Shown here: in pieces, positions 17,350 to 22,968 of the stretch
How the letters are laid out: each line of letters opens with the position of its first letter
Position numbering within the stretch: position 1 is the first letter of the stretch
IMG/VR virus record: IMGVR_UViG_3300037193_001025
Span: 1 to 49,441 of that record
Length of the DNA stretch: 49,441 nt
DNA from: a virus
Direction: 5' to 3' (one strand)
Notes under the pieces: model-generated
What the model was told of the DNA's origin: nothing
The model's input: only the letters and a program-made list of their open reading frames with translations
Databases searched by the model: none
Made by a program: the position numbers and the translations under genes

Positions 17350-17366
17350 GGTGACGTCGCGTCACC
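17350..17366. other. Hairpin between ssDNA-binding protein and methyltransferase genes
   Basis: GGTGACG (17350-17356) and CGTCACC (17360-17366) can form a 7-bp stem with a 3-base loop. It lies in the ~90-base gap between the two genes, upstream of the methyltransferase leader. It has no T-run. It could be an mRNA processing site or a protein-binding palindrome. Confidence 0.4.
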
Positions 17367-17394
17367 GTGCCCAGCACACCCTCCCGCCGAAGGC

Positions 17395-17988
17395 CTAGGC
17401 CAGACCCGCCAGCTCTTCGTCTTCCTCGCCCTGGTCGCCCAGGTTCTGGAAGGCCGAGCGGTCGGCCGGCTTGCCGCCGCCGAACGCGTCGCCGTCGCGG
17501 ACGAACTGGACGCCAAGCAGGGTGCAGTTCGAGCGCTTGTACTTCGCCCACTGGCCCCACAGCTCAACCTGGGCGTTGACGTAGCAGCCCGCGTAGGGTG
17601 CGCCGTCCTCGCCCTCGCCGACTTCCTTCGCCTGCCGGTTCAGGATCAACGGCGCGGCGTTCTTGCCTTCCGTCGCCCGACTGTTCAGGACCCAGCAGCC
17701 TTCGGCCGCGCCGGTCTCGTCGCCGTCCAGCATCCGGCGGTCGCGATCCGCGAGCTTGTCGAACAGCTTGCGCGCGTTCGGCTTCTCCTTCTCGGACATC
17801 TTCTGCTGGACTTCGTCGAATTCCGCCGCGAGCAGCGCCTCGATCTCCTTGGCGTGCTTCACCTTGTCCAGGTGGAACGCGGCGCTCCAGGCCCGCGAGC
17901 TGTTGACGTCGTCTTCGTCGAACCGCTTCGGGGTCCAGAGGACCGGATAGCTGAGCCGCACACCCGGCAGCATCATACGCGTAGCCAT
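17395..17988 (-). CDS. DUF2815 single-stranded DNA-binding protein
   Basis: This encodes 197 residues from the ATG at 17988, with GGAGAAG upstream. The N-terminal GVRLSYPVLWTPKRF, the WSAAFHLDK strand and later YAGCYVNAQVELWGQW match the DUF2815 family, an OB-fold type similar to T7 gp2.5. The C-terminal tail is acidic (GDQGEEDEELAGLA), the usual partner-binding feature of ssDNA-binding proteins. It likely coats single strands for the polymerase and nuclease encoded next to it. Confidence 0.85.
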   Translation of the reverse strand: MATRMMLPGVRLSYPVLWTPKRFDEDDVNSSRAWSAAFHLDKVKHAKEIEALLAAEFDEVQQKMSEKEKPNARKLFDKLADRDRRMLDGDETGAAEGCWVLNSRATEGKNAAPLILNRQAKEVGEGEDGAPYAGCYVNAQVELWGQWAKYKRSNCTLLGVQFVRDGDAFGGGKPADRSAFQNLGDQGEEDEELAGLA

Positions 17989-18029
17989 CTTCACTTCTCC
18001 GTCTTCACTTCTAGTGCGGCCTTGGTGAA

Positions 18030-18058
18030 CCCAGGCGACCGGCCGCGCGCCGCCTGGG
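18030..18058. other. Intergenic hairpin before the ssDNA-binding protein gene
   Basis: CCCAGGCG (18030-18037) and CGCCTGGG (18051-18058) form an 8-bp perfect stem with a 13-base GC-rich loop. It sits between the stop of the 18063 gene and the start at 17988. Without a T-run it is more likely an mRNA stabiliser, pause or processing site than a strong terminator. Confidence 0.4.
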
Positions 18059-18062
18059 AATT

Positions 18063-18284
18063 CTAGGCATCGAGCGCCCTACGCCCGGTGTCGGTAATTT
18101 CTACCGCTTTTCGGTCTCCGTAAGCGCCGCGTGCGACGACCACCCAGCCGTTCCGCTCGCAGATGTTGTGCGTCGACATCGTAATGCCGGGAGGGGCATT
18201 GTTCACATACCCCCAACTCGTCGTAATCTCGCCCTTGTTCACGGCATGCAGATACCGGCGTTGCGCATCTGTCGCGCGCTTCAT
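18063..18284 (-). CDS. Small winged-helix-like hypothetical protein
   Basis: This encodes 73 residues. A helical N-terminus (ATDAQRRYLHAVNKGEI) is followed by NICERNGWVVVARG and a closing VEITDTGRRAL, the pattern of a small winged helix where the wing is a beta hairpin. The product of 28588 ends the same way (TEITEAGRRAL). It overlaps the nuclease gene by ATGA. AT-richer than its neighbours. DNA binding is likely but unproven. Confidence 0.6.
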   Translation of the reverse strand: MKRATDAQRRYLHAVNKGEITTSWGYVNNAPPGITMSTHNICERNGWVVVARGAYGDRKAVEITDTGRRALDA

Positions 18285-19627
18285 GCCAGATGCGACAGGT
18301 CGTCGCCCTCCACGGCAGCGAACGCCGAGCGGTCAGGCCCGCAGGAGATCGCGGGACGCGGGTCGTCCTCGCGGGCGACGTGCCGGCCGCCTTCCTTCTG
18401 CGTGATCAGGTCTTCCAGGGCCGACCATTGACGCGCCGACAGCTTGCCCGCCTTGACGAACTTCTCGGCGGCGGTCGGGCTGATCGGCTTGGGCTCGGTC
18501 ATGGCGTCTTTCGTGCCGAGCACGCGCTTCAACGTCTTGGCCGCCTTCTCTTCGTCCGCCCAGGCGCGGCTGCCCTTCTTGCCCTGCACGATCTTGAAGC
18601 CGGGGACCGGCTGGCCGGCGAGCAGGCGCACCTCGACGGCCGAGCGCAGCTTGGTGAGGTAGTCCTCTAGGAAGTTCGCCATCTTCATGCGCTCGCCGAG
18701 CGCTTGGCCGTCAAGGTCGGCGAGGATCGGCACGCGGGCCGTGATCGCCTTCATGACTGTGCCCTCTTCCGGCGCGTCCAGGTCGACGAACCCGCCGGCC
18801 AGACTGTTCACCACCTCCTGGAAGCGGCCCTTGCACAGCGGGTTGCACCACTCGCACTGTTTCTCGCCCGGCGCGTACTCGCCGACCGGGATCGCATCGA
18901 GGCCCTGGGCGACCGCCACCTCGTAGTTGCGGACGCCGTGCTGCGCCGCCATCGCGGCTTCGGTGCGCGCCCACATGCGCAGATCGGCGACGCTCATCTC
19001 CTCGGACGTGATGCCGCTGTCGCCGTGCGGCGGCTGCACGATCATCATCTCGACCGTGTCGATCTCCCAGGCCATCTCGACTTCAGCGAGGCTGCCCAGG
19101 CCGTACAGACGGAGCTGCCCGTTGCCCATCGCCACGACCCGGCGGTAGCCGGTCTTCAGGTCGATCACGATGATCTTCTTGAGCGACGGGATCACGATGA
19201 TCGCGTCGGACGTGCCCCAGGCCAGCTTCTGTTCGACGCCGAGGTACTGCGCGTAGTTGACCTGCACCTCGACCATCAGCACCGCGTCGGGATGCTCCTT
19301 GTAGAGCCGCCAGACGAGGTCGACGTAGGACTGAAGCTCTTCGGCGAAGTCCTCCTTGATCTCGATCTCGTCGCCGTCGACGGCGACGCAGTCGCCGATG
19401 TAGTCCAGGCAGGAGAGCCGATTTGTTCCCAGATCGTCGGTGCTCGCTTCACGCCGCAGCAGGGCGTCCAGCACCTGGGCGACGACGTCGTGCCCGGCCG
19501 TGCCCTTCCGCGACGCCGGGTTCGAGCTGTTCGGCATGACCGCGCGCTGGGCGAGGTAACCGTAGCAGGCCAGCCAGCCGGGCGAGCCGCTGGCGCTGAG
19601 CAGTGAGTGTTCGGCTTGGTCGCCCAT
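18281..19627 (-). CDS. DUF2800 RecB/Cas4-like PD-(D/E)XK nuclease
   Basis: This encodes 448 residues. The nuclease core is recognisable: H46 in GTAGHDVVAQVLD, E120 in VEVQVNY, D141 in GTSDAIIV, D156-K158 in VIDLKTG and Q171 in NGQLRLYGLG. A Cys group (CEWCNPLC) resembles the metal or Fe-S binding part of Cas4/AddB-type nucleases. Phage DUF2800 proteins sit with DUF2815 proteins, as here, and are thought to act as recombination exonucleases. The ATG at 19627 has GGAGGAC upstream. Confidence 0.87.
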   Translation of the reverse strand: MGDQAEHSLLSASGSPGWLACYGYLAQRAVMPNSSNPASRKGTAGHDVVAQVLDALLRREASTDDLGTNRLSCLDYIGDCVAVDGDEIEIKEDFAEELQSYVDLVWRLYKEHPDAVLMVEVQVNYAQYLGVEQKLAWGTSDAIIVIPSLKKIIVIDLKTGYRRVVAMGNGQLRLYGLGSLAEVEMAWEIDTVEMMIVQPPHGDSGITSEEMSVADLRMWARTEAAMAAQHGVRNYEVAVAQGLDAIPVGEYAPGEKQCEWCNPLCKGRFQEVVNSLAGGFVDLDAPEEGTVMKAITARVPILADLDGQALGERMKMANFLEDYLTKLRSAVEVRLLAGQPVPGFKIVQGKKGSRAWADEEKAAKTLKRVLGTKDAMTEPKPISPTAAEKFVKAGKLSARQWSALEDLITQKEGGRHVAREDDPRPAISCGPDRSAFAAVEGDDLSHLA

Positions 19628-19630
19628 AGA

Positions 19631-19822
19631 TCAGTCCTCCAGATACGTCATGCTGCGGTGCCAGTCGTCGGCGCGGCGCGCCCACACCCGGCCGTTGCCG
19701 CCGATATACACGACGGTCTTGGGGTAACGCTCTTCGTCGAGCAAGTTCGCGACCAGCAACACCGTGTAGGTGTTGCCGTTGCGGTGCCGCCAGCGCTGTC
19801 CTGGTGAAGGCGCAGCTTCCAT
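19631..19822 (-). CDS. DUF1653-like small protein
   Basis: This encodes 63 residues: RWRHRNGNTYTVLLVANL, then TVVYIGGNGRVWARRADDW. The alternation of a G-N-x-Y strand, a VVY strand and a WxR(x)n-W end resembles the DUF1653 small beta fold common in phages. Role unknown. The start codon has GGAGGACGAC directly upstream. Confidence 0.62.
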   Translation of the reverse strand: MEAAPSPGQRWRHRNGNTYTVLLVANLLDEERYPKTVVYIGGNGRVWARRADDWHRSMTYLED

Positions 19823-19843
19823 GTCGTCCTCCTAGCTTTGGAT

Positions 19844-19867
19844 GAGGGCGTGGCGAACCGCGCCCTC
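19844..19867. other. Intergenic hairpin
   Basis: GAGGGCG (19844-19850) and CGCCCTC (19861-19867) form a 7-bp stem around a 10-base loop, in the 53-base gap between the genes at 19876 and 19822. No T-run is present. Function is unclear. Confidence 0.35.
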
Positions 19868-19875
19868 TGCCGAAA

Positions 19876-20265
19876 CTAGGCCAGCTTGGCTTCCTCGATC
19901 TTCTCCAGGAAGGCGTCGTAGTCGCTTTCCTGCACCTCGCCCAGCCGGGTGATCGGGCCACCGTCCTTGTTCTTGAAGTCGGCCCAGATTTCCTTCAGCT
20001 TCGCGCCCTGGTCGCCGCGCTCCTTGGCGAACGCCATGCCGATCTTGGCGAAGGCGGCGGCGTCGAGACCCTGGCTGTTGCCGTCAGCCTTTTGAGGCTC
20101 GGGTGTCGTAGCGGCGGGCGCGCTCGGCTCTTCGGGCGGCGACACGTTGCCAGAAGTCGTCTTCGTGGGCTTTGGGGCGGTCGTCTTCGGAGCCTCCCCG
20201 CCGAGCTGCGCGATCAGCGCCTGCAACTCGGTCAGCGACGCGCACTGGATGGTCACGGTGTACAT
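19876..20265 (-). CDS. Hypothetical protein with disordered linker
   Basis: This encodes 129 residues. A short N-terminal beta-alpha unit (MYTVTIQCASLTELQALIAQ) is followed by a Pro/Thr/Ala-rich disordered linker (about 27-60) and a helical C-terminal domain (KIGMAFAKERGDQGAKLKEI, DYDAFLEKIEEAKLA). The build suggests an adaptor or single-strand-binding accessory factor, but no family is recognised. It follows the structured leader at 20266-20436, which may control it. Confidence 0.65.
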   Translation of the reverse strand: MYTVTIQCASLTELQALIAQLGGEAPKTTAPKPTKTTSGNVSPPEEPSAPAATTPEPQKADGNSQGLDAAAFAKIGMAFAKERGDQGAKLKEIWADFKNKDGGPITRLGEVQESDYDAFLEKIEEAKLA

Positions 20266-20436
20266 GGTCAGTCGTCCTCTCTGGGGTTGTGGTCAAGAGC
20301 GTCGGGGCTCTTGGGTGAGATCGCGAGCTGCTGGTGCGCTCCGGCATACACCGGCCCAGCGGCCTAGGGGCCACGCCCCGTACCTGCTCGCGATCTCCCG
20401 AAGAGCCCTGGACACTAGCAGGCCCAGGGCGCTCGA
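20266..20436 (-). ncRNA. Structured non-coding leader with alternative hairpins
   Basis: This 171-base gap has no gene. A long imperfect inverted repeat pairs 20305-20328 with 20386-20408: GGGCTCTT and GAGATCGCGAGC against their complements, with only a short mismatch between the two blocks. Inside the 57-base loop are two further hairpins (GGGGC/GCCCC and CCGG/CCGG). On the minus strand the last part of the long stem (AAGAGC) can instead pair with GCTCTT six bases downstream, giving mutually exclusive folds before the ribosome binding site AGAGAGGA. This resembles an attenuator or riboswitch-type leader. No known class is recognised. Confidence 0.5.
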
Positions 20437-20664
20437 TCACTCGTCGATGTGGTCCGCCTCCCGCCGGACGAAGCGGCCGGTCTTCGGGTCGCGGTTGTCG
20501 TTCTTCCGGGCGAGCGCCAACTCGTCGCGTAGGTTGCGGTTCACGTCGACCAACAGGTTGCGGTCCGCGCGCACGTTCTGGAGCTGCTGCCGCACACGTT
20601 CGTTCTCGGCCTTCATCGCCTCGACGCGGTCGCGCAGTTGCCGGATCGTCGACCAGGGCCACAT
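20437..20664 (-). CDS. Small coiled-coil protein
   Basis: This encodes 75 residues from the ATG at 20664 (TGATG junction with the KGG gene). The N-terminus is MWPWSTIRQLRDRVEAMKAE, continuing as an uninterrupted coiled coil to about residue 55, then a KNDNRDPKTGRFVRR tail, a motif common in phage proteins. The Trp-rich start may touch the membrane. Function unknown. Confidence 0.62.
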   Translation of the reverse strand: MWPWSTIRQLRDRVEAMKAENERVRQQLQNVRADRNLLVDVNRNLRDELALARKNDNRDPKTGRFVRREADHIDE

Positions 20665-20867
20665 CACGCGGGGTCCTTCTTATAGTCCGCGTCCAGGCCC
20701 CGCGCGAGGCCGTTGGCCGAGCCGCCGAGGCGGCCGGCGCTGGCTGCCAGCTCGCGGTCGCGAGCGAAGCTGCGCTTCTCGCTCGGCACGCTGGCCCCGC
20801 CCTTGCGGGCGATCTCCCTGCGTCGCTCGGGGCTCATCGCGGCGAAGCCCTTGGGTTTCTTGGTCAC
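20664..20867 (-). CDS. KGG-motif protein
   Basis: This encodes 67 residues, starting with GTG at 20867 after AGGAGGAC. The sequence GFAAMSPERRREIARKGG, then SFARDRELAASAGRLGG is the repeated KGG motif of YciG/stress-induced small proteins, where each unit reads (R/K)-x-x-A-x-x-G-(G/R)-x-G-G. It is highly basic and probably disordered until bound. The role in phages is unknown; nucleic-acid binding is plausible. Confidence 0.72.
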   Translation of the reverse strand: MTKKPKGFAAMSPERRREIARKGGASVPSEKRSFARDRELAASAGRLGGSANGLARGLDADYKKDPA

Positions 20868-20871
20868 GGTT

Positions 20872-21066
20872 TCAGTCCTCCTTGGTGAAGTTGTAATAGG
20901 CCCACGCCGTCAGCAGACTGAGAGGGCCGAGCAGAAGCGCGCCCCAAAGAATGTTGTGGGCCGCGCCTTTGGTGTCGCCGAACCGGCTACGCCAGTGGCG
21001 CATGCACATGCCGTGGCCGAGCGCCCCGAAGCCGATCCAAAGCGCGACGCAGAATAACGGGGTCAT
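20872..21066 (-). CDS. Small membrane protein
   Basis: This encodes 64 residues with two likely membrane segments (LFCVALWIGFGALGHGM; NILWGALLLGPLSLLTAWAY) joined by a polar loop with HWRSRFGD. It is an inner-membrane early protein, which could serve in superinfection exclusion or host takeover; this is only a guess from timing and topology. It overlaps the first gene of the arm by ATGA. Confidence 0.62.
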   Translation of the reverse strand: MTPLFCVALWIGFGALGHGMCMRHWRSRFGDTKGAAHNILWGALLLGPLSLLTAWAYYNFTKED

Positions 21067-21269
21067 CGGTAGCCCGCTTCCATGAGGAAGTTGGACACGA
21101 CGCCCTCCACCTCGGCGAGGCGGTCGTCAGCCGGCAACGTGAAGCCCATCTTGTAGAGCTTGTCGGTCAGCGCCTTGACCGCTTCATCGACCGCGTACTT
21201 GTGCGCGTCGCTCGCGTCTTCGCGGGCGTCGAGCATGGCGCGGATGTTGGCGCTGCGTGCGATGGTCAT
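21063..21269 (-). CDS. First leftward early gene, hypothetical protein
   Basis: This encodes 68 residues, helical and charged (ASDAHKYAVDEAVKALTDKL, then DDRLAEVEGVVSNFLMEAGY). It is preceded by the strongest promoter in the window and a GTCAAGTTTGGAGGAC leader, so it should be made early and abundantly. No family recognised. Confidence 0.68.
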   Translation of the reverse strand: MTIARSANIRAMLDAREDASDAHKYAVDEAVKALTDKLYKMGFTLPADDRLAEVEGVVSNFLMEAGYR

Positions 21270-21274
21270 GTCTC

Positions 21275-21327
21275 GTCCTCCAAACTTGACAGCGCCGACC
21301 CTACGCTCGCCGCGTCGGGCCTGTCAA
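21275..21327 (-). promoter_or_regulatory. Leftward early promoter and leader
   Basis: On the minus strand TTGACA (21322-21327), an 18-base spacer and TAGGGT (21298-21303) are followed seven bases later by GTCAAGTTTGGAGGAC (to 21275), five bases ahead of the ATG. A consensus -35 and this strong ribosome binding site mark the main promoter of the replication arm. Confidence 0.75.
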
Positions 21328-21353
21328 CTGTGCAGTATGCATTTTTTGTTATG

Positions 21354-21402
21354 TTGACGGCGGGCCGATTTCGGGCGTAGGCCTGTGCGGTCATTGGAGG
21401 AC
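21354..21402 (+). promoter_or_regulatory. Rightward early promoter and leader
   Basis: TTGACG (21354-21359), an 18-base spacer and TAGGCC (21378-21383) precede ATTGGAGGAC (21393-21402) and the ATG at 21410. Its -35 box is back to back with that of the leftward promoter, 26 bases apart across an AT-rich core with ACTGTGCAGT and a T-tract. A regulator bound in the core would affect both. Confidence 0.68.
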
Positions 21403-21409
21403 AGGACAC

Positions 21410-21586
21410 ATGGCTCAGCTTACCGTAGGCGATCTGATCGCGAAGCTTCGAACGCTCGACCCGGCGCTGCCGGTGTTCGTGTTCAACGGTGTCGAAGAGC
21501 TGGATCGAGCGCAGGACATTGAGCTTGGGGAGTGGCAAACCGACCTTTCCCCGCCGGTCTTTGGCGTGCGCGTGGTGCCCTGGTGA
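21410..21586 (+). CDS. First rightward early gene, 58-residue protein
   Basis: The frame reads MAQLTVGDLIAKLRTLDPAL and continues through PVFVFNGVEE to GVRVVPW. The pattern TVGDLIxxLxxLDPxxPVFV resembles small phage proteins with a short beta-alpha-beta fold. The start follows ATTGGAGGAC. Its end overlaps the next start (GTGA). Function unknown. Confidence 0.7.
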   Translation: MAQLTVGDLIAKLRTLDPALPVFVFNGVEELDRAQDIELGEWQTDLSPPVFGVRVVPW

Positions 21587-21657
21587 TCCTCCCGATCCTG
21601 CTGGCCCTGGTCGGGCTGTTCGTCGTGGTGGATGTCCTGCGGAGGTGGAAGCGATGA
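21583..21657 (+). CDS. 24-residue single-span membrane microprotein
   Basis: The frame is GTG-ILPILLALVGLFVVVDV followed by LRRWKR, one transmembrane helix with a basic cytoplasmic end. Its GTG overlaps the previous stop (GTGA) and its stop overlaps the next ATG (ATGA). Coupling at both ends and the clean membrane-anchor pattern support it despite its size. Confidence 0.5.
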   Translation: MILPILLALVGLFVVVDVLRRWKR

Positions 21658-21944
21658 GCGTGTACGAGTGGCATGACCCCTGGGCGTGGGTCGCGAGGAA
21701 GCAGCGGGTCGAACCGCAGCCGCCAAGCGCGCCTGTGAGCCTGAAAAGCATCAACGACCCGGCTGCGGTCGCCGAGCTGATCGCGCTGGCGAAGCGCTAC
21801 GACGTCAACACCGCACGTGCTGCGATGATGCAGGTCGCGGGCGTGACGAAGCTGGTGCAAATCCCGCGCGCCGAGCAAGTGGTGTTCGTGCGTCAGGTCC
21901 GCGAGCGGATCGAGCGCGACCACCAGTACGACGATCAAGCATGA
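21654..21944 (+). CDS. Hypothetical early protein
   Basis: This encodes 96 residues from the ATG at 21654. The N-terminus is aromatic (VYEWHDPWAWVARK), then a helical domain (INDPAAVAELIALAKRYDVN, then RAEQVVFVRQVRERIE). Phage early genes with this layout are common but unnamed. It overlaps the HTH gene by ATGA, after GGAGGTGG upstream of its own start. Confidence 0.65.
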   Translation: MSVYEWHDPWAWVARKQRVEPQPPSAPVSLKSINDPAAVAELIALAKRYDVNTARAAMMQVAGVTKLVQIPRAEQVVFVRQVRERIERDHQYDDQA

Positions 21945-22138
21945 CCGGCATCGAGCGCGCGATCCAGGCCCTGGGCGGGCAGGCGGCGCTGGCGGCGGCG
22001 TGCGGCGTGACGCAGCCGGCGGTCAGCCGCTGGGTGCGACAGGGCTACGTGCCGCGCCGGCGCTGGACGCTGGTCGCCTACGCGACGGGCGTCGGAGTCG
22101 AGGACTTGGCTTTAGACATGGCTCGGGGAGGGAAGTGA
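21941..22138 (+). CDS. Cro/YdaS-like helix-turn-helix protein
   Basis: This encodes 65 residues. The HTH is clear: IERAIQALGGQAALAAACGV, then TQPAVSRWVRQGYVPRRR, the pattern of YdaS/Cro-type proteins. Phage YdaS/Cro proteins repress or switch early promoters. The divergent early promoter core at 21328-21353 is the obvious target. No partner CI-like repressor or integrase is present, so a lytic timing role is more likely than lysogeny control. Confidence 0.8.
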   Translation: MTGIERAIQALGGQAALAAACGVTQPAVSRWVRQGYVPRRRWTLVAYATGVGVEDLALDMARGGK

Positions 22139-22968
22139 TGGATCGCCACACATACATTTGCTTCAATAGTGGGGGCAACGACAGTATTGCGGTTCTACAA
22201 TACATGGTATCAAACGAGCTTCCGCAGAAAGCGCAGGTCTTCAGCTTGTATACCAACACCGGTTGGGCCGCAGAATACTGGCCCGAACGCATGCAACGCG
22301 TAGCCGCGTGGTGCGAAGAGCGGGGCATACAGCATGTAGAAATTGCTACTAAAGGTTTCGAACAACTGGTGCTCGACGGCGACGCGGGTACGATCCGCTT
22401 CCCGAACGGGATGCGCAAGACCTGCACAGAGCGTTTGAAAATTCTCCCGGCTGCGCGGTGGATGGACACGGTTGATCCTGACCGTGTCGCCATTTGCGTG
22501 CTTGGTGTTCGGCGTAGCGAGAGCCGGCGGCGCATGCACACACCGGTTTTTGAGGCGTCATCGGTAAACCACGGTGGGCGCGCCTTGTGGAAACCTCTCG
22601 CCGAGTACAGCGACGCTCAGCGCGATGCGATGCTTGCGGCGGCCGGCTTTGACCCACTACCGCACCGGTCTGACGAGTGCGAGGTGTGCATCCACGCCAA
22701 CCGTACGGATTTGCGTCGCGTGTCCGAGCGTGGCGTGGCGCGCGTGCGTGTGCTGGAAGCTGCCACCGGTAAGACGATGTTCCGACCAAAGGCGTACGCC
22801 GGCGCGGTGGGGATCGATGAAGTGCTGCGGTGGGCGCACAGCGAACGCGGAAAATTTGTCCCGGCGACGCCCATGCCTGACGCAGAACCCGAGCCTTTCG
22901 AAGACGCGTGCGAAGAAGGTTTCTGCGAAGCTCCGTCCCCCGACTTCGACTACGCGAGCCTTGCATGA
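22138..22968 (+). CDS. PAPS-reductase-like PP-loop protein
   Basis: This encodes 276 residues, starting at a TGATG junction. The PP-loop SGGNDS (11-16) within ICFNSGGNDSIAVLQYM marks the adenine-nucleotide alpha-hydrolase superfamily (PAPS reductase, DndC, tRNA thiolases). FSLYTNTGWAAEYWPERM, then RKTCTERLKI and a CEVC pair with WKPL fit phage PAPS-reductase-like proteins. It probably adenylates a substrate, perhaps to modify DNA or tRNA or to move sulfur; the substrate is unknown. The 5' half is AT-richer than its surroundings. Confidence 0.82.
   Translation: MDRHTYICFNSGGNDSIAVLQYMVSNELPQKAQVFSLYTNTGWAAEYWPERMQRVAAWCEERGIQHVEIATKGFEQLVLDGDAGTIRFPNGMRKTCTERLKILPAARWMDTVDPDRVAICVLGVRRSESRRRMHTPVFEASSVNHGGRALWKPLAEYSDAQRDAMLAAAGFDPLPHRSDECEVCIHANRTDLRRVSERGVARVRVLEAATGKTMFRPKAYAGAVGIDEVLRWAHSERGKFVPATPMPDAEPEPFEDACEEGFCEAPSPDFDYASLA

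Noticed and set aside
20084-20662. 192-codon minus-strand frame covering the structured leader
   Set aside because: It overlaps two better-supported genes in other frames and is Arg/Pro-rich low-complexity sequence; the leader region is better explained as RNA structure.
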